A program made the position numbers and the translations under genes. The notes under the pieces are model-generated. The model was given only the letters and a program-made list of their open reading frames with translations. It searched no databases and was not told the DNA's origin. A stretch of 64,000 bases of DNA from an uncultured Clostridium sp. Its GTDB lineage: Bacteria > Bacillota > Clostridia > Clostridiales > Clostridiaceae. Positions 34,983 through 44,720 of the stretch are shown here, piece by piece (positions within the stretch are counted from its first letter, which is position 1; every line of letters begins with the position of its first letter). Where the stretch lies: NCBI GenBank assembly GCA_900548455.1, contig URKQ01000001.1, positions 62,001 through 126,000 of the forward strand, given 5' to 3'.

Positions 34983-37028
34983 ATGAACAAAGGAAAAAGT
35001 AAATTTTTTAATATTAAATTTACTAAAAAACAATCTATAAAAACTAAACTTATAAGTATTATGAGCATTTTAGTTTTAGTTTCTATTACTCTTACAAACC
35101 TAATCTCTATAGGTTTCTCTAGTAAACTTTTCAAGGACACTATTATAAATAATTATCATCAAGATGTGGAAAATTTAAGCGTAACTATTTCTGAGGTAAT
35201 TGAATCTGAAGGGAAAACCCTTAAACTTTATGGCAATGATCCCTCAGTCCAAGCAATAGCTAAAGGTACTAACACTAATGAAGCTATTTCAAATATGACA
35301 AAATACTTTAATTTAGAACAAGTGGAGAACCCTTACATAAATAATATGCAAATTACAAATAAAGAAGGCGTTTTAGTATGGAGTACTTCTGAAGCTGCAA
35401 TCGGACTGGATCTTAAGGATGTTCCCCATATAAAAGGTGCACTAGAAAATAAAGAGGGTAAAATTAGTACAGTTATTAGTTCCCCTGAAACAGGAAAGAT
35501 TGTATCTTACCTTGTATATCCTATTATTGATGGTAGTAATGGAGAAGTATTAGGTACTGTTGGCAAGGAATATTCTGATGAATTTTTCGATGAATTTCTA
35601 GATCCCTATCAAAATGCTACAGCCTATGCATTCATGACAGATCAGGAGGGTAAATTAGTTTATCACACTCAAGGTGAAAGAAAAGGTAACATGGTTGGAG
35701 TTCCTAAAGTTGATGAAATCTCTTTAAGTCAAACTGATAATAATGGAACTTGCTATGTTGACGTTAATGGTAAAACAAGAGTTGTAAATTATGTAAGCAT
35801 TCCAAACACACCTTGGAAATTATATATCAGTGATGAAGAACAAGTATTAACAAAATCTATTCGTAGTATAATAGTTTTTGCTCTATTAGGTACCCTTTTA
35901 ATCATTGCTCTCTCTATTTTGGTAGTTATTATATTCAGCAATAAAATTGTAAAACCTTTAATCAAATTAAAAAATAAAGTTTTACAAATTGGCCAAGGTG
36001 ATTTAACTATTAGTGCTAATGACATTAAAACTGGAGATGAAATAGAAGAACTCGCTCTGGGTGTACAAGCTATGTCACAAAGCCTCCTAAATGTAATTGG
36101 TAATATTCAAGGTGCCATAGATAAGGTTGAAAGAGATGCAGAAAATCTAAGCGCTATTACAGAAGAAGTTTCTGCTTCTAATAGTGAAATTACTAATTCA
36201 ATTGGTGAAATTGCTAATGGAATGACTAATCAAGCTAATGATTTAAATGATACAAATAGTACAACTATAAAACTTGGAGAAAGTATTGATACTTTAAGTT
36301 ATAAAAACAAAGATATGGAAACTCAGGGTAAAGCGGTTTACTCATCACTTTCCGATAGTGTTGAAAAAGTAAATTATTTAATTGATTCAAATAACAAAAC
36401 CATAGACAGTTTTAATCACGTAAAATCTACTGTAGAAACCTTAATTCATAGAATTAATAATATTTCTAATATAATCGTAACAATAAATAATATTTCAGAA
36501 CAAACTAATTTACTCTCTTTAAATGCTTCTATAGAAGCTGCTAGAGCTGGTGAAGCTGGAAAAGGGTTTGCTGTGGTAGCTGGAGAAATTAGAAATCTTT
36601 CAGAAGAAACCAAAAATGCTACTGACAATATCCAAGCTATTATTAGAGATATAGATTCTGTTGTGGGTAATACAAATAAATCCCTTGAAGAAACTACTGA
36701 AATCAGTAAAAATCAAGTAAATGCATGCTCTGATATGAACAGTGCCTTTAATAATATGAGATCATCTCTAGAAGCCATGCTTGAAATTACTTCAGAAATT
36801 ACAAATGAAGTATCCTTAGTTGAAAGAGGTAAAACTGAAGTACTACTTGCTATAAATAAAAGTCTTTCCCTATGTCAAGAAGTCGTAGCATTAACTGAAG
36901 AAGTCAACGCTACAACTATTGAACAAAATGAAGCCTTTAACACTGTAACTAATAGTTCTGAATCCTTAACTATACTTACAAAAGATGTCAATGAAATACT
37001 TGACCACTTTACGTTACACAATAATTAA
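34983..37028 (+). CDS. methyl-accepting chemotaxis protein, 681 aa
   Basis: Transmembrane receptor: helix 1 about residues 22-45, extracellular double-Cache (dCache) sensor domain to about 285, helix 2 about 291-315 (SIIVFALLGTLLIIALSILV), HAMP about 316-370, then the signalling domain. The hairpin tip ISEQTNLLSLNASIEAARAG EAGKGFAVVAGEIRNL is the conserved CheA/CheW contact. A basic 20-residue N-terminal tail precedes helix 1. Ligand unknown; dCache domains often bind amino acids. ATG follows AGGAGG. No other chemotaxis genes are nearby. Confidence 0.93.
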   Translation: MNKGKSKFFNIKFTKKQSIKTKLISIMSILVLVSITLTNLISIGFSSKLFKDTIINNYHQDVENLSVTISEVIESEGKTLKLYGNDPSVQAIAKGTNTNEAISNMTKYFNLEQVENPYINNMQITNKEGVLVWSTSEAAIGLDLKDVPHIKGALENKEGKISTVISSPETGKIVSYLVYPIIDGSNGEVLGTVGKEYSDEFFDEFLDPYQNATAYAFMTDQEGKLVYHTQGERKGNMVGVPKVDEISLSQTDNNGTCYVDVNGKTRVVNYVSIPNTPWKLYISDEEQVLTKSIRSIIVFALLGTLLIIALSILVVIIFSNKIVKPLIKLKNKVLQIGQGDLTISANDIKTGDEIEELALGVQAMSQSLLNVIGNIQGAIDKVERDAENLSAITEEVSASNSEITNSIGEIANGMTNQANDLNDTNSTTIKLGESIDTLSYKNKDMETQGKAVYSSLSDSVEKVNYLIDSNNKTIDSFNHVKSTVETLIHRINNISNIIVTINNISEQTNLLSLNASIEAARAGEAGKGFAVVAGEIRNLSEETKNATDNIQAIIRDIDSVVGNTNKSLEETTEISKNQVNACSDMNSAFNNMRSSLEAMLEITSEITNEVSLVERGKTEVLLAINKSLSLCQEVVALTEEVNATTIEQNEAFNTVTNSSESLTILTKDVNEILDHFTLHNN

Positions 37029-37133
37029 AAAACAATTTATACTCCATTAATTCTATAGTTAAATACCATTCTTATTACTCATTTAAAATATGGTAAATGT
37101 GAATGCAATTCATATATACACATTTACCGTATT

Positions 37134-37301
37134 TTATAGCCTAAGTGAATACATATAAAATGTTTCATAATCACCAACAAATGCAAGAATAATTGCAGCA
37201 ATAAGTGCAATTATAACTATAAAAATCATATCTCTTACAAAATTATCTTTAATATAATTAAGAATATTAAAGCCTTTGTTTATTTTTGTATGTTTATACA
37301 T
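37134..37301 (-). CDS. small single-pass membrane protein, 55 aa
   Basis: ATG with GGAGGGG 5 nt upstream; product MYKHTKINKGFNILNYIKDN followed by a hydrophobic helix IFIVIIALIAAIILAFV and a short tail. It lies between the chemoreceptor and rtcB, convergent with the former. Not recognised; the ribosome site and helix support a real gene. Confidence 0.6.
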   Translation of the reverse strand: MYKHTKINKGFNILNYIKDNFVRDMIFIVIIALIAAIILAFVGDYETFYMYSLRL

Positions 37302-37376
37302 ATTACCCCTCCATTCCTCAAATTTTACATCCTATAATGTTATACGATAAAAAAACACATTCATATCATAATAATT

Positions 37377-38495
37377 TTATTCTTCTCCTGCCTTAAAATT
37401 ATAAATTGGCCTAATAACCTTTTTAATTTCTACAGTTTCACCTATATTAGCTATAATGTCTTCCATTGATTTATATGCCATAGGACATTCATCCAGTGTC
37501 TCTTTACAAACTGAAGTTGTATATATATTTTTCATTTCTTTCTTAAATTGAGAAACAGTAAAAGTATTCTTAGCCGCAGTTCTAGATAATAACCTGCCTG
37601 CTCCATGTGGCGCTGAATAATTCCAATCATTATTTCCCTTTCCTACACATATTAAAGAACCATCCCTCATATTAATTGGAATAAGCAACGTTTCTCCCTC
37701 TTTCGCTGATACAGCTCCTTTTCTAAGTATCACATCCTCAGTATCTATATAGTTATGAATTGTTGTAAATTCATCTAAAACTTTTAGCTTCATACCTTTA
37801 ACTATTTCATCCATCATTGCCTTACGATTAACCATTGCAAATCTTTGTACAATCTTCATATCATGAAGATAATCTTCCATAGCGCCACCTGATAAATATG
37901 CCAATGATTTAGGGCTATCGGTTTTTACCTCTAACTTTAATGACTTATAAGCTAAGTCTTGATAATAATTGGCAACCTCTAGTCCTAAATGACGACTTCC
38001 TGAATGAATAACTAAGTATATTCCTCCCTTTTCATCCTTACCTACCTCTATAAAGTGATTACCTCCTCCTAATGTTCCAATGCTTCTTTCTGCTCTTTTC
38101 AAATTGATGTTTCCACCTCTTAAACATCTAAGGTCACTTAAATTAATTTCATCATTATACTTATGTGGTGTTTCTCTAATATCATAACCTGATGGAATTT
38201 TTTCATATATTAGCTTATCTAGTTTTTCTAACTCAATATGCTTATTTTTAATTTTAATTGTTTCCATCCCACATCCAATATCTACCCCAACAAGATTAGG
38301 AACAATTTTATCTTCAATTGTCATAGTAGTTCCAATTGTACATCCTGCACCGGCATGGACATCTGGCATAATTCTTATTTTTGATTTCTTTGCAAATTCT
38401 TGATTACATAAAGTTTCTATTTGTTTTAAAGCTATTTCCTCCAACACATTGTTGTATATAATTGCTTCGTTATAAATTCCTTTAACTATTTTCAT
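37377..38495 (-). CDS. rtcB: RtcB-family RNA ligase, 372 aa
   Basis: GTP/Mn2+-dependent 3'-phosphate RNA ligase family. Seen: VPNLVGVDIGCGMETI (metal Cys), GGGNHFIEVG, VIHSGSRHLGLEVAN (His ligands), and SAPHGAGRLLSRTAAK with a guanylylation-type His region. 372 aa is short compared with about 400-480 for many RtcB, the usual length of the clostridial RtcB2-like group. It joins or repairs broken RNA, with tRNA as likely target. It follows a 61-residue Cys-rich gene by 3 nt. Confidence 0.9.
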   Translation of the reverse strand: MKIVKGIYNEAIIYNNVLEEIALKQIETLCNQEFAKKSKIRIMPDVHAGAGCTIGTTMTIEDKIVPNLVGVDIGCGMETIKIKNKHIELEKLDKLIYEKIPSGYDIRETPHKYNDEINLSDLRCLRGGNINLKRAERSIGTLGGGNHFIEVGKDEKGGIYLVIHSGSRHLGLEVANYYQDLAYKSLKLEVKTDSPKSLAYLSGGAMEDYLHDMKIVQRFAMVNRKAMMDEIVKGMKLKVLDEFTTIHNYIDTEDVILRKGAVSAKEGETLLIPINMRDGSLICVGKGNNDWNYSAPHGAGRLLSRTAAKNTFTVSQFKKEMKNIYTTSVCKETLDECPMAYKSMEDIIANIGETVEIKKVIRPIYNFKAGEE

Positions 38496-38498
38496 TTA

Positions 38499-38684
38499 CT
38501 AATATCCATCCTTTTTCGTTATCTTCTCTAATTTAACTCTCTTCTTGTTAACTTGTTTAATCTTAGCCCTTGGATAATACTTATCACACTTTTGACAATA
38601 TCCCTTGTGACTAGCATCTCTCCCCTTTTTACATGTGCCGTGAGATTCATAATATATGCATGGTACTTCTCTATCCTTTGACAT
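38499..38684 (-). CDS. small Cys-rich (zinc-ribbon-like) protein in operon with rtcB, 61 aa
   Basis: MSKDREVPCIYYESHGTCKK opens the product, followed by RDASHKGYCQKCDKYYPRAK. Four Cys in the pattern C-x8-C-x11-C-x2-C, with two His, could hold zinc; the tail is very basic (KKRVKLEKITKKDG), as in RNA-binding proteins. ATG at 38684 follows GGAGGTG. Three nucleotides separate it from rtcB, so a role with the ligase on RNA is likely but inferred. Confidence 0.75.
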   Translation of the reverse strand: MSKDREVPCIYYESHGTCKKGRDASHKGYCQKCDKYYPRAKIKQVNKKRVKLEKITKKDGY

Positions 38685-38764
38685 TTTAACACCTCCAAAA
38701 ATCATATCTCATTGTGCCTACAATATCAGCATCTAGTTTATTTAAAAATCTATACTTTTTTAAA

Positions 38765-38824
38765 CATAAAAAAACCGATTATTTTCATATACATGGAATA
38801 TATGAATAACAAATCGGTTTCCAC
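38765..38824 (-). terminator. terminator of the 37-codon gene
   Basis: Minus strand AAACCGATTTG, inner stem TATATTC/CATATACA, AATCGGTTTTTTTATG. It lies 66 nt past the small ORF and upstream of the rtcB operon. Confidence 0.75.
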
Positions 38825-38887
38825 TATTTAACACACTAATTTAAATTTCTTGATAACCGAAATACTCCGTGCCATCAAGATTTATAT

Positions 38888-39001
38888 TTATAATAATAAT
38901 TCCCTATAAGGAGCAAAATTATAAGAAAAATCTACATAGCACAACTTATTATATTTACATGTTTTTAAGTATTCTATACTTAATATATCTATTAGTTTCA
39001 T
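38888..39001 (-). CDS. very small protein, 37 aa
   Basis: ATG with AAAGGAGG 7 nt upstream, an optimal site. Product MKLIDILSIEYLKTCKYNKL then CYVDFSYNFAPYRELLL. Two Cys six residues apart. It has its own terminator. I recognise no family; the strong start and terminator argue for a real small gene or a peptide signal. Confidence 0.55.
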   Translation of the reverse strand: MKLIDILSIEYLKTCKYNKLCYVDFSYNFAPYRELLL

Positions 39002-39086
39002 TATAATTCCTCCTTTCTTTAACATTATTTTAAATTTCTTTTTACAATATACCATTAATTTAACATTTTATCAACATATTCCTAAA

Positions 39087-40301
39087 TTATTTAAGTCCAA
39101 TCAAATAAATTAAACCATCAGCTAATTTTTCACCCCAAGATAAATAATCATGGCCACTATTAAAGTATTCAAATTTAACAACATATCCCTTTTCAATTAG
39201 CACATCTTTTAATATAATATTTGTTCCAATCATACCTTCTGGATTTTCTATTATTCCTACATTCATATAAAATTTAAGTGGCAATTTATCTCTCTTTATA
39301 AACTCAGTCCTTATCCAACAGTCAGGTTCATATCCTTCATAGTTTTCTGGCTTATACCAATAAGACCCAGACTCCGAAAGTACATTTCCAAAAACTTCTG
39401 AATGTTTAAGCCCCATATAAGTAGCTGTGAGTCCCCCATAACTAAGTCCTCCTATTATAGCATCCTCCGCCATATTAGAAATACTATACATTCCTTTTAC
39501 CCATGGAAGCAGTTCTTTAACTATAACATCTAAAAACTTATCACTACAAGTTAATTCATCATCCCTTTTTTCTGTTGAATCTATAAAAATAGCTACAATT
39601 GGTGGTATTTTCTTATCTTCTATAAGATTGTCTAATACGTTAACTGTATTCATACTATTGATATACTCGTCCCCATCTGTTAATACTATAAACTTATAGT
39701 TTTTTTCATTTTTCTTATATTCATAAGGGGTATAAACTCTAACTCTACGATTATCTCCTAAATTCTCACTATAAAATCTATGGTTGTGTAATATGCCTTT
39801 ATGGCTTTCCTCCCTTTTCTTACTCCAAAACTTTTCTTCTGCATTAGGCATTTCCACAAAGGACATTACATCTTTACTTCCATCAGTGTCTTCAAATACA
39901 TTTCTATTTTCATTAAATTTATCATCTTTTACATTATGCCATCTTTTTTCATCTTCAATTTCAAGAGAATCATTAACTGAAAAATAATATACAAAGCGTA
40001 GATTATTTTTAATCCTATAACTTATATACCATAAATCTGTATCCAACAGTCTCTCCATTTGATTGTCTACAATTTTTTCACTATTAACTGGTGGTATAAA
40101 CACTATATTCTTTGTATCTTTGTCACCTCTATATATAAATGTCACCAAGCTATTTTCTGAATCTCCTTCTATTGTTTCAATTAACGGAGTATTCCCTTTT
40201 TCAATGTTTCTCCAAAACTCTTGTAATGCCCTATTATTGCCAGCTTTTATTTTTTCCTCTAAACTTACAATTAAAGAATTTTTTATATATGATCTCTCCA
40301 T
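39087..40301 (-). CDS. esterase, enterochelin-esterase-like (Fes/IroE type), 404 aa
   Basis: N-terminal domain with FVYYFSVNDSLEIEDEKRWH, like the Fes N-terminal domain. Then an esterase-D domain with YSENLGDNRRVRVYTPYEYK, KFIVLTDGDEYI, nucleophile GGLSYGGLTATYMG and C-terminal His in EYFNSGHDYLSWG. No signal peptide, so cytoplasmic. Relatives hydrolyse ferric siderophore esters or other esters. Directly downstream of an EFR1 flavodoxin/ferredoxin gene (34-nt gap), which could supply reduction of released iron. ATG follows GAGGGGAG. Confidence 0.82.
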   Translation of the reverse strand: MERSYIKNSLIVSLEEKIKAGNNRALQEFWRNIEKGNTPLIETIEGDSENSLVTFIYRGDKDTKNIVFIPPVNSEKIVDNQMERLLDTDLWYISYRIKNNLRFVYYFSVNDSLEIEDEKRWHNVKDDKFNENRNVFEDTDGSKDVMSFVEMPNAEEKFWSKKREESHKGILHNHRFYSENLGDNRRVRVYTPYEYKKNEKNYKFIVLTDGDEYINSMNTVNVLDNLIEDKKIPPIVAIFIDSTEKRDDELTCSDKFLDVIVKELLPWVKGMYSISNMAEDAIIGGLSYGGLTATYMGLKHSEVFGNVLSESGSYWYKPENYEGYEPDCWIRTEFIKRDKLPLKFYMNVGIIENPEGMIGTNIILKDVLIEKGYVVKFEYFNSGHDYLSWGEKLADGLIYLIGLK

Positions 40302-40335
40302 CTTATCTATTCTCCCCTCATTTTTTTATGTTTGT

Positions 40336-41157
40336 CTATAACTTTAAAAATACTTTAGGCTCTAACTTCCTTGTAAATAATTGTTCTAATTCTGTTTTAT
40401 GGTATAAATAATTGCTATCATCATAATACTTGGCACTCCTTGGACATTTTTTAATACATGCTCCACACTTTATACAAATTCCAGTAACTTCTTTTGCATT
40501 AGCTGCATTTATAGATCCCATAGGACAAACCTTCACACACACTCCACAATTATTGCAATTACCATTTGTCTTAGGTTTTACTTTTCTTATATCTATAAAA
40601 TTCCCATATCTATCTCTAGGCTTATAATATTCCTTTAAAGATCTTTCTTCATCAACCAATGTAACTGCAACTTCATTTAGAGTTTGTAATTTCAATCCAA
40701 TAGTCCTTGCAAATTCCTCTGCAAAATTCAAATCTACTTCATCCGGTCTTCCTTCTGCTAAAGCATTTGAAAAAGAATGTTCCCCTATAAATGCCCCTCC
40801 TGCTATAGTTATAAAGCCGTCTATTTTTAATATATTACGAAGTTCCTTTAAAGCATCATCATAATTCCTATTTCCATACACTACAATAGGTACTACTAAC
40901 GCTCCATTACCTTTTATAGTTTCTAAAAACTTTAAAAGTACATTAGGAACCCTTCCCGCAATTACTGGAACACCAAATATAACTAAATCCTGCCTTGTAA
41001 ATGCATATTCATTTTCTCTTTCCTTTGGCAATGTGAAATTTATTTCTTTAATTGGTTTGCATATCATATTTGATAATGTAGCCCCTATCTTTGTTACAAC
41101 CTTTTCTGTTGTTCCTGTTGGACTAAAAAACATAGTCCATACTCTTTCACTTTCCAT
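40336..41157 (-). CDS. EFR1-type flavodoxin-ferredoxin fusion protein, 273 aa
   Basis: N-terminal flavodoxin fold with FMN phosphate loop FFSPTGTTEKV (residues 10-20) and VPIVVYGNRNYDDALKEL. The C-terminal two 4Fe-4S sites are CNNCGVCVKVCP and CIKCGACIKKCP. An internal electron carrier, cytoplasmic. ATG follows GAAGGG. Heads a two-gene operon with the esterase. Confidence 0.88.
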   Translation of the reverse strand: MESERVWTMFFSPTGTTEKVVTKIGATLSNMICKPIKEINFTLPKERENEYAFTRQDLVIFGVPVIAGRVPNVLLKFLETIKGNGALVVPIVVYGNRNYDDALKELRNILKIDGFITIAGGAFIGEHSFSNALAEGRPDEVDLNFAEEFARTIGLKLQTLNEVAVTLVDEERSLKEYYKPRDRYGNFIDIRKVKPKTNGNCNNCGVCVKVCPMGSINAANAKEVTGICIKCGACIKKCPRSAKYYDDSNYLYHKTELEQLFTRKLEPKVFLKL

Positions 41158-41331
41158 AACTCCATACCCTTCAGTTTTCTTATTCTATTTTATTATATAT
41201 TATTTTACTATTTACAACAATATTTTCCATATATAAACCTAAATACTTTTTAAGAATCTTATCTTATAAAATTTCTTTAATAAAAATTATGATATAATAA
41301 ATAAGGTATTTTTATTTTTAGGAGGGCTTTT

Positions 41332-41667
41332 ATGGCATATTATTTAATTATAATTTTATTATTATCTTTAATTATTTTTAGCTCCATTGCTTTTTATAAA
41401 TTTATAAAGGGCAATTATAGCAGCTATATGTTAACTTTCATAATTACAGAGACAACTAGACAAAAATTAAAGTCAGATAATATCACTGATGAAAAGATAA
41501 AAAGTTTAATTCCATTTTTAATTTTTGAACTGTTAGTGTATATTTCATTGCCAATTATATTTATAACTAGTTATAAAAGCATTACAGTTAGGTTTGCTGT
41601 AGTTATATTAGTGTGGCTAACTAAGCCAATTATAGGCCAAATTATTGACAGAAAACTTAACAAGTAA
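41332..41667 (+). CDS. small membrane protein, 111 aa
   Basis: Three hydrophobic stretches: residues 3-23 (LIIILLLSLIIFSSIAFYKF), 62-80 and 85-100; the middle is polar (RQKLKSDNITDEKIKSLIP). Not recognised. ATG follows GGAGGG and a strong terminator comes 19 nt after the stop. Confidence 0.7.
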   Translation: MAYYLIIILLLSLIIFSSIAFYKFIKGNYSSYMLTFIITETTRQKLKSDNITDEKIKSLIPFLIFELLVYISLPIIFITSYKSITVRFAVVILVWLTKPIIGQIIDRKLNK

Positions 41668-41686
41668 TGTAAACTTTATGCAACAT

Positions 41687-41735
41687 AAAAAACACAGTAT
41701 TTGTAACAAGATACGTTACAAATACTGTGTTTTTT
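41687..41735 (+). terminator. terminator of the small membrane protein gene
   Basis: AAAAAACACAGTATTTGTAAC paired with GTTACAAATACTGTGTTTTTT, 7-nt loop; works in both directions. Confidence 0.92.
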
Positions 41736-41885
41736 ATATGTTTGATGCTTTATCTAAACAAATTTTTAATATAACATTCATTATCTATAAATTTTCTAGT
41801 ATCTATGTAAAAAATACACATTTTAATATATAATATAACAGTTGTGTAATATAAAACATTTAAAATTATGAAAGGACGTGAATAT

Positions 41886-43817
41886 ATGAACAATAAAAAG
41901 TGGACAAGCTGCCTGTTAATATTTACTTTATTAGTAAGCATGTTAAATATTAATATAGCAATGGCAGAAGAACCTACTGAAAAAAACACCAATGATGAAT
42001 CAATTGTTTTAAATGAACAATATAAAAACCCTTTGTACGATGATGAAGATATAGATCTCACTAACAAAGAAGAAAGTACTAATTACATTTCACCTAGACT
42101 TTACAGAAGTATAACTCCAACTTTTAATACTGAAACAGAAGCTGGTAGTTATATGCGAAAAGAAATGACAAAACGAAATAGTAACATTACTTTTAATATA
42201 ATAACTAATGATTATTCCAGAGATATTTTAGATCGTATTTCTGATATAGCATTTTCCTATGATGATTCATACGCCTCCAATGAAGGAGATTATCTTGTTG
42301 CCAATTTTAAAAGATGGAGTTCTAAACTTCAAAAACCTGCCGATTCAAATTGTGTAACAATAACTTATACTGTAGATTATCTATCTACCTATGATGAAGA
42401 AGTTGCTGTTGACAAAGAAATTAAAAATGTCTTGGATCAGTTAAATGTTTATAACAAAGATGAGTATACAAAAATAAAAGCAGTACATGATTACATTGTA
42501 AAAAACATTTCTTATGATAATACTCTTCATAATTTTTCTACCTATAACGCAATAATAGATAAAAATGTAGTGTGCCAGGGATTTGCTTCTCTAACATACA
42601 GAATGTTAAAAGAACTTGGCGTAGGTGTTAGATATATAAGCGGTGTGTCAAACGGAATTAATCATGGTTGGAATATAGTTAGAGTAAATAATCTTTGGTA
42701 CAACGTAGATAATACTTGGGATGAGAACATTTATTCAGAAACCAGTCAAATGTGTTATGACTATTTTTTAAAAAGCAACTCAGATTTTTCAGACCATGAT
42801 AGAGCGTCAAATTTCATCACGACTGAATTTAATTCTAAGTATCCTATGTCACCATATTCTATAAATATTTCAACCCCTCCAAATCAAACAATTAAAAATT
42901 ATTCAACACTTAGAATTGGTGGATTAAATAGATATGAAACTTCAATAAATATATCTGAAAAACTTTTTAAGAATAATTTAAACAACGTAATACTAGCATC
43001 TGCAACAAACTTCCCTGATGCTCTTTCAGGATCTATTTTGTCCGCTAAATATGATGCTCCTATTCTGTTAGTTGATATGAACTTAGGGAATAATACCGAA
43101 ACTCTATCTTATATAAAATCTAATTTGAATTCTAATGGTAAGATTTTTCTACTAGGTGGTACAAGTGTTGTTCCAGAAAATATCATAAGTACACTGAAAT
43201 CTTGGGGATTTAATAATTTTGAACGACTAGGTGGTTTAGATAGATATGACACTAACCTTCTTATTAATAATAAACTAACTATTAATAAAGGTTCCAATAT
43301 AATTGTTGCAAACTCTAAAAGCTTTGCTGATAGTTTATCTATTAGTGGAATTGCCGGAAGTGAACAAATGCCTATCTATCTTACAGATGCTAATTATATA
43401 GAAAGTAAAACCCTAGATGCTATTAAAGCGGTATCTCCATCTACCATTTACGTTATTGGCGGTAATAGTGCCATTTCATCAGCAATAGAAAATACTTTAA
43501 GATCCATTAGTTCCGTAGTAAGGCTTGGAGGTATTGATAGATATGAAACATCAATTAAAATAGCATCATATTTTAATAAAAATACTACTACAGCAACGAT
43601 CGCAAGTGGATTGAATTTCCCAGATGCCCTTTCTGGTTCCCTTTTGGCCTCTAAATTGCAATCTCCTATAATACTAGTTAATAACAATGAGGAGCCAACT
43701 AATCAAAAATCATATCTTGATTCTACTAAAATATCAAATTTATATATCTTAGGTGGAACTACTGCAGTTTCTGACTTTATAAAAAACACACTCTCTGTTC
43801 CATATCAACTTAATTAA
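41886..43817 (+). CDS. surface protein with transglutaminase-like domain and three CWB2 repeats, 643 aa
   Basis: Signal peptide residues 1-25. A transglutaminase-like (papain-fold) domain: KAVHDYIVKNISYD, then Cys in VVCQGFASLTYRMLKEL (about residue 229), His in INHGWNIVRVN and Asp in WYNVDNTWDE. From about residue 340 come three CWB2 (PF04122) repeats, each with LGG(L/I)(D/N)RYET and NFPDALSG, which hold the protein to the cell wall by its anionic polymer in clostridia. The first domain may act as protease or cross-linking enzyme on wall peptides. ATG at 41886 follows AAAGGACG. Confidence 0.9.
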   Translation: MNNKKWTSCLLIFTLLVSMLNINIAMAEEPTEKNTNDESIVLNEQYKNPLYDDEDIDLTNKEESTNYISPRLYRSITPTFNTETEAGSYMRKEMTKRNSNITFNIITNDYSRDILDRISDIAFSYDDSYASNEGDYLVANFKRWSSKLQKPADSNCVTITYTVDYLSTYDEEVAVDKEIKNVLDQLNVYNKDEYTKIKAVHDYIVKNISYDNTLHNFSTYNAIIDKNVVCQGFASLTYRMLKELGVGVRYISGVSNGINHGWNIVRVNNLWYNVDNTWDENIYSETSQMCYDYFLKSNSDFSDHDRASNFITTEFNSKYPMSPYSINISTPPNQTIKNYSTLRIGGLNRYETSINISEKLFKNNLNNVILASATNFPDALSGSILSAKYDAPILLVDMNLGNNTETLSYIKSNLNSNGKIFLLGGTSVVPENIISTLKSWGFNNFERLGGLDRYDTNLLINNKLTINKGSNIIVANSKSFADSLSISGIAGSEQMPIYLTDANYIESKTLDAIKAVSPSTIYVIGGNSAISSAIENTLRSISSVVRLGGIDRYETSIKIASYFNKNTTTATIASGLNFPDALSGSLLASKLQSPIILVNNNEEPTNQKSYLDSTKISNLYILGGTTAVSDFIKNTLSVPYQLN

Positions 43818-43851
43818 AATCGTAAAAGGAGGTAGCATTTTTATAACAATG

Positions 43852-44544
43852 CTACCCCCTTTTCATTTTTCTTATAATATTCTTAGTTTCCTTATCTATC
43901 TTTAAAGATTCACAAATCTTCTGAATCGCTTTATTATAAGTAAAATCATCTAAATTATTATCTTTTAAATATTTTAAAGTTCTCTCTGGAAATTTCACAT
44001 AACACATAGATATTGCCCAAGCTACAGCCATTTTAACATAATAGTGGTCATAGTCTATCTTATCAATCTCTAATAAAATTTTATCTATATATTCCTCATC
44101 TACATAATACCAAAGCATCATTACTACAGCGAATCGAATATCATATGCTTTATCTGACTTTAAGTATCTATTAAGAAACTGCCAAACACGCTCTTTATTT
44201 TCCTTGGTTATCTTTAGACTACTGCAAAAGCTATCACACACTGACCAATTATCGATATGCGGTATAAATTCTTCCACATATGAAAGAACTATTTCAATAT
44301 CCTCTTTTAAAAGACCTATAACAAATCCCTTAATCATTTTTTCTTCAAAGTAAAAAGTGTCTTTAGATGTTATATAAGTCTTATAATCTTCCTTAACTAC
44401 TTCCTTTGCAATCTTTCTTAACACAGGTAATCTAACTCCTATCAAATTATTAACTCCTGGCAATAATGATAAGGCAAATTCTTTGTATTTCTCATCTCTA
44501 TTCTTTTCAATCACTTTTCTTGTTTTCACCACTATATTATCCAT
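43852..44544 (-). CDS. DNA alkylation repair protein (AlkD-like), 230 aa
   Basis: All-helical HEAT-like repeat protein: LLPGVNNLIGVRLPVLRKIA at the N-terminus, YFEEKMIKGFVIGLLKEDIE, IDNWSVCDSFCSSLKITKEN, and WAISMCYVKFPERTLKYLKD near the end. This pattern is that of the AlkD glycosylase family, which removes alkylated bases. ATG at 44544 follows AGAGGTG; a GTG two codons earlier is the other choice. Confidence 0.85.
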   Translation of the reverse strand: MDNIVVKTRKVIEKNRDEKYKEFALSLLPGVNNLIGVRLPVLRKIAKEVVKEDYKTYITSKDTFYFEEKMIKGFVIGLLKEDIEIVLSYVEEFIPHIDNWSVCDSFCSSLKITKENKERVWQFLNRYLKSDKAYDIRFAVVMMLWYYVDEEYIDKILLEIDKIDYDHYYVKMAVAWAISMCYVKFPERTLKYLKDNNLDDFTYNKAIQKICESLKIDKETKNIIRKMKRG

Positions 44545-44720
44545 ATACACCTCTTTATTAACCTATCCTTAATTTTCTAATTTGTTATTTTTTTACATTT
44601 AAAATGAAATTTATGATATACTGTACATATATATTTAATATGATTATTATTGATAAAAGACTTAATCACACATTAAATCTTCATTATAATTATAATATAC
44701 TAATTAAGGAGTGATATTTA

